A stretch of DNA of 64,000 bases, taken from NCBI GenBank assembly GCA_012522795.1, contig JAAYJT010000042.1, forward strand, positions 56,039 through 120,038, given 5' to 3'. Shown here in pieces: positions 9,979-19,240 of the stretch. The stretch's first letter is position 1; every line of letters begins with the position of its first letter. The DNA comes from Bacteroidales bacterium (lineage in GTDB: Bacteria > Bacteroidota > Bacteroidia > Bacteroidales > JAAYJT01). A program made the position numbers and the translations under genes. Below the pieces are notes generated by a model. That model did not search any database. It was not told the origin of the DNA and saw only the letters and a list, made by a program, of their open reading frames with translations.

Positions 9979-11190
9979 TTATTTTTTTTGTTTCAGAAAA
10001 TCCGAAATATATGCCACAATGTCATCAGCCACTTTACTTTTGGATTTCATTTCGTATTCCCTGACAGCTCCATTACGGTCAAGAATGGTGATTTTATTGG
10101 TATCTGTTGCAAAACCAGCTCCTTTATGACGTAACGAATTTAAAACGATAATATCAATATTTTTATTTTGCAGCTTCGCTTTTGCATTATCCAGCTCATT
10201 ATCGGTTTCAAGTGCAAATCCTACTATTATTTGTTCAGGCTTCTTTCTTTGTCCAAGATCCCTGAGAATGTCAGGTGTTTGTATAAGCTTTAAATTAAAG
10301 GTATCGCTGCTTTTTTTAATTTTCGAACCCTGATAATTTTCAACCCTGAAATCTGCCACAGCAGCAGCCATAATGATAATATCGGAATTATCAGCTTCTT
10401 TCATGCAAGCTTCATACATCTCTTCGGATGAAATAACATCAATTCTTTCAATGTTTCCTGCTGGAGTTGCGAGATGCACCGGTCCGGAAATTAATGTAAC
10501 CTTAGCTCCGTTCTTACTCATAGCTTCAGTAAGAGCAAATCCCATCTTCCCCGAAGAATAATTTCCCAGGAATCGTACGGGATCAATATTTTCATAAGTA
10601 GGTCCTGCAGTTATCAGTACTTTGAAATCTTCAAACCTGGCTTCAGAATAAAAATACTCATGTATTATTTCAAATATCCTTTCAGGTTCTTCCATTCTGC
10701 CTGGTCCGGTCAGACCACTGGCAAGTTCACCTTCACGTGATTCAATAAGGCGATGTCCAAGAGTCCCGATCACTTCAATATTTTTCTGTGTAGTAGGATG
10801 ATTGAACATATCAAGATCCATAGCCGGAGCAAAAAAAACGGGGCAACGAGCAGCCAGATAAGTAGTCATTAAAAGATTATCAGCAAAACCATTCGCCATT
10901 TTTGCCAGAGTATTTGCCGAAACCGGCGCAATTAAGAATACATCAGCCCACCCGGCAAGTTCAATATGGCTGTTCCAGTTTCCGGTACGCTTATCATATG
11001 GATCAATATAAACCGGATAACCCGATACTGTTGAAACTGTCAGTGGTGTGACAAAATCAACAGCAGCTTCAGTCATTATAACTTTAACTTCGGCTCCTGC
11101 TTTTTTCAACAATCGGATTAACAAAGGTATTTTATAAGCTGCAATGCTTCCGGTAATACCTATTAATATTTTACGCCCTTTAAGCGTCAT
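9979..11190 (-). CDS. coaBC: bifunctional phosphopantothenoylcysteine decarboxylase/synthase
   Basis: Makes 4'-phosphopantetheine precursors for coenzyme A: the C-terminal CoaB half joins cysteine to phosphopantothenate and the N-terminal CoaC half decarboxylates the product with FMN. CoaC features: GITGSIAAYK, active-site H75 (in HIELAGWAD), N93 (SANTLAK) and the substrate-loop motif PAMDLDM (122-128). CoaB begins near 185 with ITAGPTYE, DPVRFLGN and SSGKMG. The ATG at 11190 is used; an upstream TTG would add one residue. It lies 29 nt after rpoZ. Confidence 0.96.
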   Translation of the reverse strand: MTLKGRKILIGITGSIAAYKIPLLIRLLKKAGAEVKVIMTEAAVDFVTPLTVSTVSGYPVYIDPYDKRTGNWNSHIELAGWADVFLIAPVSANTLAKMANGFADNLLMTTYLAARCPVFFAPAMDLDMFNHPTTQKNIEVIGTLGHRLIESREGELASGLTGPGRMEEPERIFEIIHEYFYSEARFEDFKVLITAGPTYENIDPVRFLGNYSSGKMGFALTEAMSKNGAKVTLISGPVHLATPAGNIERIDVISSEEMYEACMKEADNSDIIIMAAAVADFRVENYQGSKIKKSSDTFNLKLIQTPDILRDLGQRKKPEQIIVGFALETDNELDNAKAKLQNKNIDIIVLNSLRHKGAGFATDTNKITILDRNGAVREYEMKSKSKVADDIVAYISDFLKQKK

Positions 11191-11219
11191 CAATGATTAT
11201 TTAATGATTTAAATGATAA

Positions 11220-11546
11220 TCAGCTATTGTCTTTAAGAGGATTACGGAAATAAACCCTATCGTTTACAAATTCGTCAATTGCAATAAGTGTGGACTTTGG
11301 CAATTGTTCATAAAATCTCGCTATCTCAATCTGTTCTCTGTTTTCAAAGATTTCTTCCAGATTATCATTTGGAATAGCAAAATCAGTTATTTTTTGATCA
11401 AGCTCTTCTTTTATTTCAGAGGCAATTTGGTTTGCACGCTTTGACATAATTACAACTGATTCATAAATATTTCCGGTTGGATTGTGCAATTCGGAAAGAT
11501 TTCTTGTTGAGGTGTTGGTGGAAATTTTTAATTTTTTGTAGTCCAT
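11220..11546 (-). CDS. rpoZ: RNA polymerase omega subunit, Bacteroidota type
   Basis: Small RNA polymerase subunit that helps beta' fold and assemble. The omega-like core is NIYESVVIMSKRANQIA followed by helices and E/K-rich segments, in a 108-aa protein. Bacteroidota omega is divergent from E. coli RpoZ, and the call leans on this core and on location: 6 nt after bamD and 29 nt before coaBC, the conserved cluster position. Confidence 0.85.
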   Translation of the reverse strand: MDYKKLKISTNTSTRNLSELHNPTGNIYESVVIMSKRANQIASEIKEELDQKITDFAIPNDNLEEIFENREQIEIARFYEQLPKSTLIAIDEFVNDRVYFRNPLKDNS

Positions 11547-11552
11547 ATTTAT

Positions 11553-12362
11553 TTATAATGAAGATTTTGAATATGAATTTAAATATCTCAAGATATTTCG
11601 TTGAATCTGGTTTGCTTCATGTTCGTAATCCCCTGAAGGGAACTGAGCTATATAATTATCATAGGTTTCAAGAGCTTCCTTAAACCTGCTTTCTTTTTTA
11701 TTTTCAATACTTTTATCAGCATAATCAAAACGGGCTTTCAAAATTATGATCATAACCTCTTCTCTGAAATCAGTATCAGGAAAATCTTTGAGAATGTTGT
11801 TCAGTGAAGTAATCGCAGCATTGTAATTCTCCATTTTGTAATAAAGCCTTGCCATTTCCATGGCTTTAAGTTCAAGCTTTGCTCTGAGGTTATCTATCAG
11901 GTTGTTAGCTTCATCAACGCGTTCGCTTCCGGGGAATTTATTAATAAAAAACTGTAATTCTTCAATTGCTTCTTCGGTGCTACTCTGATCAAGGCTATGT
12001 CGTGGAGAATCAAGATGCTTACAATATGCACTCATAAAAGTACATTCTTCAAGGTATTTGCTTCGCGGATAATTGGTAGTAAGCTTTTTAAAATAAAAGC
12101 TTGCCAGCATATAATCCTTCTGATTATAATGCGCATATGCGTAAGTGTAGGCAATAGTTTCAGCACGATCAGTTCCGCGATAAAATGGCAGCACCTGATC
12201 AAAAAGCTGAATAGAGCGGTAATAATCTCCCTGATTATAATAAACAAAAGCCATCTGGTACTTTTCCTCATAATCGTTGCTTTTCAGCAACTGCTGATAC
12301 TTGCTGCATGAAGGAAACAACAGCATAGCCAAGGCACCTAAAACCGTGATCTTTTTAATCAT
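11553..12362 (-). CDS. bamD: outer membrane assembly lipoprotein BamD
   Basis: Lipoprotein partner of BamA in outer-membrane beta-barrel insertion. Signal peptide II with lipobox FPSC and lipidated C19; the rest is TPR-like helical repeats (YYNQGDYYRSIQLFD, HYNQKDYMLASFYF, YYKMENYNAAITSL) as in BamD/YfiO. Length 269 aa is normal. It heads the bamD-rpoZ-coaBC-porD-recN-fabI run. The -7 box lies only 4 nt upstream of the ATG, so its mRNA may be leaderless or nearly so. Confidence 0.9.
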   Translation of the reverse strand: MIKKITVLGALAMLLFPSCSKYQQLLKSNDYEEKYQMAFVYYNQGDYYRSIQLFDQVLPFYRGTDRAETIAYTYAYAHYNQKDYMLASFYFKKLTTNYPRSKYLEECTFMSAYCKHLDSPRHSLDQSSTEEAIEELQFFINKFPGSERVDEANNLIDNLRAKLELKAMEMARLYYKMENYNAAITSLNNILKDFPDTDFREEVMIIILKARFDYADKSIENKKESRFKEALETYDNYIAQFPSGDYEHEANQIQRNILRYLNSYSKSSL

Positions 12363-12366
12363 GCGG

Positions 12367-12374
12367 CAAAATTA
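12367..12374 (-). promoter_or_regulatory. -7 box directly before bamD
   Basis: Minus-strand TAATTTTG fits TAnnTTTG. It ends 4 nt before the bamD ATG, so a canonical start site would fall at or within a base or two of the start codon. The nearest TTG upstream has 23-nt spacing, a little long. Confidence 0.4.
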
Positions 12375-12485
12375 ATACTTTTCTTGTTAACGAATAACAA
12401 CGGTCATCCTCATGTAATTATTTCCTTACAATCAAAATCTTGCATTAAAAAACACTATTTGGTAGTAAAGTAAGAATATCAGGCA

Positions 12486-14177
12486 TTAAAAAATTATGAT
12501 CTTTTTTGTAATATAACCTTTGCCATTATGTATTCTGATCAAATAGAGACCAGATGCTAATTCAGAAGTATCTAAGCATATTTCGGTTTCTTCAGAATAA
12601 TCATTAAATACTCTTATCCCGGCTGAATTGATCAGTTCAATAAAACCGGGTTTTCGTTCAGAACTGATGAATAAACTACCTTCAGTAACAGGGTTTGGAT
12701 AAATGCGAATGTTTAAGCTGTTATTTTCTGCTCCTATTCCATCCTCAACAGGTGATAATTCAACATTCAGCCAGGTGGTCCGGCGCTTGCCCACATTAAC
12801 ATTGTAAAATGTTTTTGAATTATGTCCCGGTGCTGAAAAAACAATATCGTACGAACCTTCATAAAGATAGCGGTGATAATCACCGGCAGGCAGATGAGAA
12901 TAAACGAACGAGCTATCAATATCATGATTGGTAATGAATACTTTAGCCCTGAGAGGTTCGTTGCTTATTGAATCCCTTACAATCCCCCTGACTCCGTATA
13001 AAGATTGTTCAATATAATTAAGGAATGACGGATAATTATACTCCCAGTATAGAGGTAATCTATTTGGCGGAGGAATTTTATTATTGGAAAGTTCAAGAGT
13101 AAATTCACGGCAACCCTGAAAATAATTCATATAATCCTGCCTTCCTCCTGTTATTGAATACCACATTGAACCACGCACAATACCATTATCAAACGATCTG
13201 AAATAAGGCGAAGGACTTCTGGATATTACTGTGTCAGCAAATTCACGCATTGTATAAACCCACCATGGGTTGTCAGCTGATAATTCGTACCATGTATCCC
13301 AAGGATAATTGCATACTTCAGCACCTCCATGCCAGTTTGCTGACATGTTGAATTTCATACTTTCGGCAAAATCCATGAAAAAAACAGTTTCTTCCTGCCA
13401 TGGTTTATTATCAGGATGTGGACCAGCCTCAGGATCAGGATAATTACGGTTAAGATCAATATTTTGGGAATTATATCGCTTTGCCCCATTAATTGTATTA
13501 TTCCCAAAATGAAAAGTGCCATCAGGGTTAGCCAATGGATTAATCCATATATCAATACTGTCAACTAAACGGGTAATATAAGCATCAGTACCATAGTTTG
13601 TGAGCAAATGATCAATTAATTGCAGACTTAAAACATATCCGGTAAGCTCGTCACCATGGATGGTAGCAGTATATAAAAATCTTGGTTTGTCACTCTCAGA
13701 ACCAACATTTTTTGAAATCCGTGCTGCTAAAAGCTTTCGTCCACTTACTAAGGTCCCTATTTCATGGATTTGACATATTTCTGGATAGTTAACACTGAAG
13801 TCACTCATTATTTCCAGATAGAAATCATAATCGGGGTAAAAATTCCAGTTAGTGTGCTGGTTTGAGTGATGAATGTTAACGGCGTCAAAATCAATTTGTT
13901 CAGATGGATGAGGAAGGAAGAAATATGGAATACCAAGTTCAAGGAATTTCTTAAACTGCTCTAAGCCGGCATTTGCAATAATGGTGTCACCTTTAGCCCC
14001 ATCAATTGAAAACATATTTGTAAAATCATCCGGTCTCATTTCAGATGTTAAAACAAAACCAAAATATTTTTCTCCCCTCACTCTAAAAATTGAATCAATA
14101 TCCTGAGAATAAAGTGAAACTGAAATAATGAACGAAAATAATATTAAGTTTAGTTTTTGCAATTTGTATGCTTTCAT
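12486..14177 (-). CDS. secreted M14 zinc carboxypeptidase with T9SS sorting domain
   Basis: Exported metallopeptidase predicted to trim C-terminal residues from proteins or peptides. Signal peptide ends near SLYSQ. The M14 domain has the zinc ligands H174 and E177 (HGDE), the substrate-binding stretch NPDG...KRYN..NIDLNRNYPDP, a third zinc His in NWHGGAEV, and the catalytic Glu in CREFTLELSNNK. A carboxypeptidase-regulatory-like beta domain follows, then a type A sorting domain (IRIYPNPVTEGSLF to the C-terminus), which sends it through the type IX system. The ATG at 14177 gives a clean signal peptide; an in-frame ATG at 14195 is possible. It follows dapA by about 29 nt. Confidence 0.93.
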   Translation of the reverse strand: MKAYKLQKLNLILFSFIISVSLYSQDIDSIFRVRGEKYFGFVLTSEMRPDDFTNMFSIDGAKGDTIIANAGLEQFKKFLELGIPYFFLPHPSEQIDFDAVNIHHSNQHTNWNFYPDYDFYLEIMSDFSVNYPEICQIHEIGTLVSGRKLLAARISKNVGSESDKPRFLYTATIHGDELTGYVLSLQLIDHLLTNYGTDAYITRLVDSIDIWINPLANPDGTFHFGNNTINGAKRYNSQNIDLNRNYPDPEAGPHPDNKPWQEETVFFMDFAESMKFNMSANWHGGAEVCNYPWDTWYELSADNPWWVYTMREFADTVISRSPSPYFRSFDNGIVRGSMWYSITGGRQDYMNYFQGCREFTLELSNNKIPPPNRLPLYWEYNYPSFLNYIEQSLYGVRGIVRDSISNEPLRAKVFITNHDIDSSFVYSHLPAGDYHRYLYEGSYDIVFSAPGHNSKTFYNVNVGKRRTTWLNVELSPVEDGIGAENNSLNIRIYPNPVTEGSLFISSERKPGFIELINSAGIRVFNDYSEETEICLDTSELASGLYLIRIHNGKGYITKKIIIF

Positions 14178-14206
14178 GTTGAAACCTAGGTTCATGGCAA
14201 TGTTAA

Positions 14207-15097
14207 TTATCCGGTTTTAACTATTACAGAAATCTGGTTTTCGATTTGCCTGAAAACTGACTGACTAACTTTTACCAAAGGTAAACGCAGATTATTCTGG
14301 ACAAGCCCCAAAATTGAAAGAGCTGCCTTAATACCTGAAGGATTTCCATCAACAAAAAGGGTTTCAATAATATTAGTCAGCTGATAATGAATAACACGTG
14401 CCTTATCAAAATTTCCTTTTAAAGCAAGTCGTACCATTTCTGAGAACTCAGCAGGAAAGGCATTGGCAACCACCGAGATAACACCATCAGCGCCAAGAGC
14501 CAATAGAGGTAAAGTCAAAATATCGTCTCCTGAAATAACTTTAAATCCTGCAGGCCGGTTCTTGATAATTTCCATGCACTGCGATATATTCCCGGAAGCT
14601 TCTTTTATGGCAACGATATTTTTTAACTCATGCGCAAGTTTTAATGTAGTTTCAGCACTCATGTTTAAACTCGTACGCCCTGGTACATTATAAAGGATCA
14701 CTGGTACTGGTGAAACAGTGGCAATATTCTTATAATGCATAAAAAGTCCGCGTTGCTGAGGCTTATTGTAATAAGGGGCAACAGATAGAATAGCATTAAT
14801 ATCCTCAAAAGGGCATTCTTTTATCGAATCAATAATTGACTGGGTATTGCTACCTCCTATTCCCACAACCAGTGGCACCCTTTTATTAATGGTTTCAATA
14901 GAAAAATGAATTATAGCATTACGCTCATCTTTACTCAGTGTGACTGATTCGCCCGTAGTGCCCAAAACAACAATATATTCCACCTTATTGGCGATTACAT
15001 GTTCTATCATTTTTTCGAAAGAACTAAAATCAATAGTACCATGTTTGTGAAACGGAGTAACAATGGCAACTCCGGTTCCAATTAAAAAATTAGTCAT
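14207..15097 (-). CDS. dapA: 4-hydroxy-tetrahydrodipicolinate synthase
   Basis: Condenses pyruvate with aspartate semialdehyde at the entry to lysine and diaminopimelate synthesis. TIM-barrel features: GTTGES (46-51), catalytic Y136 (LYNVPGRT), and Schiff-base K165 (VAIKEASGN). Length 296 aa is exact for the family. It overlaps the upstream DUF6913 gene by 8 nt, so the two are very likely co-transcribed and translationally coupled. Confidence 0.97.
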   Translation of the reverse strand: MTNFLIGTGVAIVTPFHKHGTIDFSSFEKMIEHVIANKVEYIVVLGTTGESVTLSKDERNAIIHFSIETINKRVPLVVGIGGSNTQSIIDSIKECPFEDINAILSVAPYYNKPQQRGLFMHYKNIATVSPVPVILYNVPGRTSLNMSAETTLKLAHELKNIVAIKEASGNISQCMEIIKNRPAGFKVISGDDILTLPLLALGADGVISVVANAFPAEFSEMVRLALKGNFDKARVIHYQLTNIIETLFVDGNPSGIKAALSILGLVQNNLRLPLVKVSQSVFRQIENQISVIVKTG

Positions 15098-15644
15098 TTG
15101 AAGATGTTGTTAATATTTTTAAATAATGTATCAGGTGATCCAGAAAAGCCTGCTGATCCTCAGTTTTCTGGTCAATTAGCAGATTATAATATTCAAGTCG
15201 CAAATTGCTTTCTCTTCCAATTCTAAGCCTGGCATTCGACAATGCTGTAATATATATGAGCGGAAAGCTTTCAGTTAAATTAATATCAATATAATATGTT
15301 GCGTCAATTTCGCTTAACATGTTAATTATATTCGCAGGTGGTAAAAAACAATAACTTAGCTCCTTGCGTGTAAAGATAAATTGCCGGAAATTAGTATATA
15401 AAGTCAGTAGTTTGGGATTTCCTGTATAATAAATTACATGATACACCTTTTTATTTTTGTCAACCAGTGATTTTGCAAATTGTTGGATAGCCTCAGGAAT
15501 GGTTGATTCTGAAATTTCATAAAGCAAAACAATAGAACTTGCTTTCGACAGGCTAATTAATTCCCATTCGTTCTGAATTATTTCAGCGTTCTTTCTTAAA
15601 ATATTAATTCCGCGTTTTAACCTTAATTTCGTTATAAGCCCCAC
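15090..15644 (-). CDS. DUF6913-like conserved protein, coupled to dapA
   Basis: Protein of 184 aa with a basic N-terminus (LITKLRLKRGINILRKN) and alternating strands and helices. It resembles the Bacteroidota DUF6913 family, whose members commonly lie next to dapA; no function is known. A GTG at 15644 is the best start: the nearest ATG (15652) is out of frame. No signal peptide or membrane segment. The overlap with dapA suggests a link to lysine/peptidoglycan precursor supply, which is inference only. Confidence 0.7.
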   Translation of the reverse strand: MGLITKLRLKRGINILRKNAEIIQNEWELISLSKASSIVLLYEISESTIPEAIQQFAKSLVDKNKKVYHVIYYTGNPKLLTLYTNFRQFIFTRKELSYCFLPPANIINMLSEIDATYYIDINLTESFPLIYITALSNARLRIGRESNLRLEYYNLLIDQKTEDQQAFLDHLIHYLKILTTSSND

Positions 15645-15849
15645 AATACCATTGATTTGTTATAAAATATACAAAGGTGCTATCTGAATCCTTTCCTTTT
15701 TTATAGAAACTGTAAAAATAAGGAAGAATTTTAAATATTATCTAAAAATTTTAATTCAAATAAAGTCTATAATAATTAATTATGTAAAATCAAGTGGTAA
15801 CCATCAATAGATCAATGTATTCTATTAGAACTAAAAATATGCTTTTGAC

Positions 15850-17499
15850 TCAGGTATTATTTTTTTTAACTCTTTTCAATACAAGTAAATTCATGGCATT
15901 ATTATCCAAATTCTCAACATTATTATGAATAAATCTAAGAACCTGATCATAATATAAAACCACTACCGGAGCCTGATCCATAACCAACTGATCCATCTTT
16001 CTGTAATAGGTAAACCTAATGCTATCGTTGGTTTCATGCATAGCAAGGTTATATAAACGGTCAAAATTATCTGATCTGAAATGAGTGTAGTTAGGTCCAA
16101 CCGGAGTAAAATTCTTAGAATAAAAAAGTGAAAGATAATTCTCGGCATCAGGATAATCAGCTATCCATGAAGCTCTAAAAAATGGAGACCTTCCGTGCGC
16201 CATTAATTCACGTAGAGTTGCAGGAGGGCTAACATCTATTTTTATTTTAAACCCCAATTCATTAAGCTGATGCTGAATATATCGGGTCAGATCCAGATAG
16301 GTTGCATTGGTAGCGATGGTAATATCTGGTAAATCTTTACCTCCGGGAAAACCACTTTTTTCAAGCAATTCAAAAACCTTATCGGGATCGTAATCATATC
16401 CTTTTACAAGATTACTGTCAAATGATGGCAAACCAGGAGGTACCATACCGTAAATTCCGGGTTGCCCGATATTATTCCTAAGAAATCGTATCATTCTTTT
16501 GCGGTCAAAACCATGATTTATAGCCTTTCGTATTTCAGGTAAAAGCAATACATTGTTCTGATTCTGAGATAAATCCGGGTTAATATGAAAAGCAAGGTAT
16601 TCGGTGTTCAGGTAAGGATTGGTAATCTTTTTAATTTTTCCGGCATATTTGGGATTAAGCTCCCCACTTTGGGTAAGTAATTCGTCTTTATATCCGGCAT
16701 CAATTCCGGACATGAAATCTAGTTTGCCTTTAATGAACTCCAGAAAAGCTGTATGCTTATCAGCTATAAATGATATTGCCACAGCATCAAGATAAGGCAA
16801 TGCAACTCCATTTTCGGATTCAAAATAATTATTATTTTTCAAAAGTACCAGTTTCACCCCTTCTTTCCACATAGCAAAATAAAAGGGACCGGTTCCAACA
16901 GGATTGCGTCTGAAATCGTCAGCAAAATATGAAACAGCTTCATGAGGTAATACACTGCAATACTGCATTGTAAGCAGTCCGGGAAACGGCGGGAAAGGTT
17001 TTTGGAGCTCAATAACAAGTACTGAATCATTTTTCCGGTGAATCATTGGCAAGCCATCGCTACCAGTTTTAATATTTCTGAAAATCCATGCACCCGGTGA
17101 AGCCAGTTTAGGCTCTATAATCCGATTAAAGCTGTAGACCACATCCGAAGCAATTACTTTTCTGCCCTTGCCACCAGTGAAACACGGGGAATCGTGAAAA
17201 TAAACATCGGTACGCAAATAAAAGGTATAAGTCTTTCCGTCATCTGACAATTCCCAGGATTTAGCAATGCAAGGTTCAATCTCAAGATGCTCATTAAGCT
17301 GTAATAATCCATTAAATATCTGATTCACAGCCCATATGTTTGATTGGCTTCGTGCAAAAGCAGGATCAAGCGAGGTAATATTTGATGACTCATTGTAGCG
17401 AAACACTTGTTTTGAATCAAGCTTCTCGAAAGGACTGGAACAAGATGCAAGTAATAGGACTAATACTGAAAAGGAAGTTATTGCCTTGAGAATTTTCAT
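15850..17499 (-). CDS. family 5 peptide-binding lipoprotein (DppA/OppA-like)
   Basis: Extracytoplasmic solute-binding protein of the oligopeptide ABC transporter class, lipid-anchored through C20 (lipobox LLASC). The SBP family 5 features are the N-terminal SSNITSLDPAFARS, SWELSDDGKTYTFYLR, the DVVYSFNR segment and VGTGPFYF. Length 549 aa is usual. No permease or ATPase genes are adjacent, so it is an orphan here and must work with a transporter encoded elsewhere. The neighbours on both sides are unrelated in function. Confidence 0.9.
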   Translation of the reverse strand: MKILKAITSFSVLVLLLASCSSPFEKLDSKQVFRYNESSNITSLDPAFARSQSNIWAVNQIFNGLLQLNEHLEIEPCIAKSWELSDDGKTYTFYLRTDVYFHDSPCFTGGKGRKVIASDVVYSFNRIIEPKLASPGAWIFRNIKTGSDGLPMIHRKNDSVLVIELQKPFPPFPGLLTMQYCSVLPHEAVSYFADDFRRNPVGTGPFYFAMWKEGVKLVLLKNNNYFESENGVALPYLDAVAISFIADKHTAFLEFIKGKLDFMSGIDAGYKDELLTQSGELNPKYAGKIKKITNPYLNTEYLAFHINPDLSQNQNNVLLLPEIRKAINHGFDRKRMIRFLRNNIGQPGIYGMVPPGLPSFDSNLVKGYDYDPDKVFELLEKSGFPGGKDLPDITIATNATYLDLTRYIQHQLNELGFKIKIDVSPPATLRELMAHGRSPFFRASWIADYPDAENYLSLFYSKNFTPVGPNYTHFRSDNFDRLYNLAMHETNDSIRFTYYRKMDQLVMDQAPVVVLYYDQVLRFIHNNVENLDNNAMNLLVLKRVKKNNT

Positions 17500-17568
17500 A
17501 ATGTAAAACTACAAAATTATCAATATTGAAGCAGTTTAAAACAAAAAATGAAACATTGATTTATTGAA

Positions 17569-17958
17569 TTAATCAGGGTTTTGGGTAAGGCACTCAGATA
17601 TCTTCTTTTTTAATTTCCAGCAGGTCATTTGCCGGATATCATGTTCTTCTGCAAGTCTATATGATGATATGTCAGGTTGAATACAAATCTGATATGCCAT
17701 CTGAAAAGCAATAGTAATGGGTATTTTACATCCATGGAAAGGAGTATGGGCGGTTGCCGATTCATCAGATTTACATCTGGTGCAGCGTCTGGAAAAATGT
17801 GTTTTGCCTTTGCAATAATTTGTGTGGCCACATTTTTTACATACGAACCCTTTATCCCATTTTTCATTGGCAAGAAATTCAAGGCATCGTTCCTCAGCTG
17901 AAAACTTAGATGTAAATTTGTTAGGGTCAATAGTTGAAAATAATTCTTTAAGTTGCAT
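17569..17958 (-). CDS. orphan IS1595-type transposase zinc-ribbon protein
   Basis: Protein of 129 aa that matches only the N-terminal zinc-ribbon and helical region of IS1595-family transposases: CxxC at C40/C43 and C59/C62, then HTPFHGCKIPITIAFQMAYQI. The DDE nuclease domain that normally follows is absent, and the frame ends in a natural stop after a basic helix (WKLKKKISECL). No terminal inverted repeats or target duplication were seen around it. It may be a truncated transposase or a domesticated DNA-binding protein. It ends 70 nt before the start of the peptide-binding lipoprotein on the same strand. Confidence 0.7.
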   Translation of the reverse strand: MQLKELFSTIDPNKFTSKFSAEERCLEFLANEKWDKGFVCKKCGHTNYCKGKTHFSRRCTRCKSDESATAHTPFHGCKIPITIAFQMAYQICIQPDISSYRLAEEHDIRQMTCWKLKKKISECLTQNPD

Positions 17959-18101
17959 AATATCAAGTCTTTGTACTTTGCTTTAGTTTAAAAGCTAAAT
18001 ATAGATATAATCCTGTGCATTGCTTTATAAACTGATTCACAATAAATGCTAATGAACAAAATTAGCTTCTGCATGTTTATTTTGCAAATTTAGTGATATT
18101 A

Positions 18102-18131
18102 TTGCGATTTATTTAAATTTTTATACTTTTG
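18102..18131 (+). promoter_or_regulatory. promoter of the thioredoxin pair
   Basis: TTG at 18102-18104, 19-nt spacer, then TACTTTTG at 18124-18131: a full match to the Bacteroidota TTG-N19-21-TAnnTTTG promoter, 23 nt before the ATG of the lipoprotein thioredoxin. Confidence 0.65.
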
Positions 18132-18154
18132 CAAAAAATTTAATTTTAACACAA

Positions 18155-18631
18155 ATGAAGAACATTTTTTTAACATTAGCCCTTAGTATTGCAGTTTTTT
18201 CAACCGGTTGTGCCGGTTCAGGAGCTGAAAATAATCAAACAGCCAAATCCGTTGTTGCTGAAGGAGTTAAGGTAGTAAAACTCACAAAGCAGGAATTCAT
18301 TGACCGTGTTTATAATTATGAAGCCAATCCAAATGAATGGATTTATGAAGGTAAATTACCTGCCATTGTTGATTTCTATGCTGATTGGTGTGCTCCTTGT
18401 CGCCTTGTAGCTCCTATTCTGGATGAGCTTGCTCAAGAATATTCAGAAAAAATTGTGATTTATAAAGTTGATACCGACAAAGAAAAGGATCTTGCACGCG
18501 CTTTTGCTATTCGTAGCATTCCTTCTATGCTATTTATTCCTGCACAGGGCAGACCACAAATGAGCCAGGGAGCATTACCAAAAGAAACTATAAAACAGGT
18601 AATTGACAACTTTTTACTTTCACAGGATTAA
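18155..18631 (+). CDS. lipoprotein thioredoxin
   Basis: Thioredoxin-fold disulphide oxidoreductase anchored in the envelope: signal peptide with lipobox FSTGC (C19), then the thioredoxin domain with active site W78-C-A-P-C82 and the cis-Pro loop RSIPS. Its N-terminal LTKQEFIDRVYNYE...EGKLPA matches the downstream cytoplasmic thioredoxin closely, so the two are a tandem duplicate in which this copy gained a lipoprotein signal and a changed active-site dipeptide (AP instead of GP). It probably maintains reduced thiols in the periplasm, by family analogy. Confidence 0.92.
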   Translation: MKNIFLTLALSIAVFSTGCAGSGAENNQTAKSVVAEGVKVVKLTKQEFIDRVYNYEANPNEWIYEGKLPAIVDFYADWCAPCRLVAPILDELAQEYSEKIVIYKVDTDKEKDLARAFAIRSIPSMLFIPAQGRPQMSQGALPKETIKQVIDNFLLSQD

Positions 18632-18687
18632 CGAATAATAATTAAATAACAACCCTAATTAATTGAAAAACAATAAAATAGATCAAA

Positions 18688-19059
18688 ATGGAATTTTTAA
18701 CCAAAAAAACTTTTCTCGAGAAAGTATTTGATTACGAAAATAATAAGGAATGGAAATTTGAAGGTAAATTGCCGGCTCTTATTGATTTTTATGCTGACTG
18801 GTGTGGACCCTGCAAAATAATTGCGCCCATACTTGAAGAATTAGAAAAAGAATATGAGGGCAAAATCAATATCTATAAAATTGACACTGAAACTGAACAG
18901 GAACTTGCAGCTGTTTTTGGTATTCGAAGCATTCCCTCACTTCTTTTCTGCCCGCTTGATGCGCAACCTCAAATGGCAGCAGGTGCTTTGCCTAAAGAAA
19001 CATTGAGACAAGCTATTGATGAAATTCTTTTAAATAAAACTATAGTTACAAGTAGCTAA
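18688..19059 (+). CDS. trxA: thioredoxin
   Basis: Cytoplasmic thioredoxin with the classic W-C-G-P-C active site (C39/C42) and cis-Pro RSIPS. The N-terminal LTKKTFLEKVFDYENN is the Bacteroidota-type extension. Length 123 aa. It lies 56 nt after the lipoprotein thioredoxin, with no promoter seen between, and is followed by a strong terminator at 19120. Confidence 0.95.
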   Translation: MEFLTKKTFLEKVFDYENNKEWKFEGKLPALIDFYADWCGPCKIIAPILEELEKEYEGKINIYKIDTETEQELAAVFGIRSIPSLLFCPLDAQPQMAAGALPKETLRQAIDEILLNKTIVTSS

Positions 19060-19119
19060 TGAAATGAGAAAAGGTTTGTACCCGTAAAGCTAAGACTTTT
19101 ATAATTTAAAAAATCAAAA

Positions 19120-19155
19120 ACAGAAAATCAGTACCATTGATTTTCTGTTTTTTTT
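19120..19155 (+). terminator. intrinsic terminator after trxA
   Basis: An 11-bp perfect stem, ACAGAAAATCA (19120-19130) with TGATTTTCTGT (19138-19148), a 7-nt loop and a run of eight T (19148-19155). It ends the thioredoxin transcript about 60 nt after the stop codon. Confidence 0.85.
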
Positions 19156-19211
19156 GTAGCAACCTGCAATACTGTATTCTCTGGTAAGGTCGAGATTATA
19201 AGCAATTTTGA

Positions 19212-19219
19212 TATTTTTG
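19212..19219 (+). promoter_or_regulatory. -7 box upstream of the WbqC gene
   Basis: TATTTTTG, 21 nt before the ATG at 19241, downstream of the trxA terminator. No -33 TTG at good spacing was found. Confidence 0.4.
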
Positions 19220-19240
19220 CATTAGGATGAAACTAAAACT

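Noticed and set aside
17625..17966. 113-codon alternative frame over the zinc-ribbon gene
   Set aside because: Overlaps the CxxC-containing frame almost entirely and has no motif; the zinc-ribbon frame is clearly the real one.
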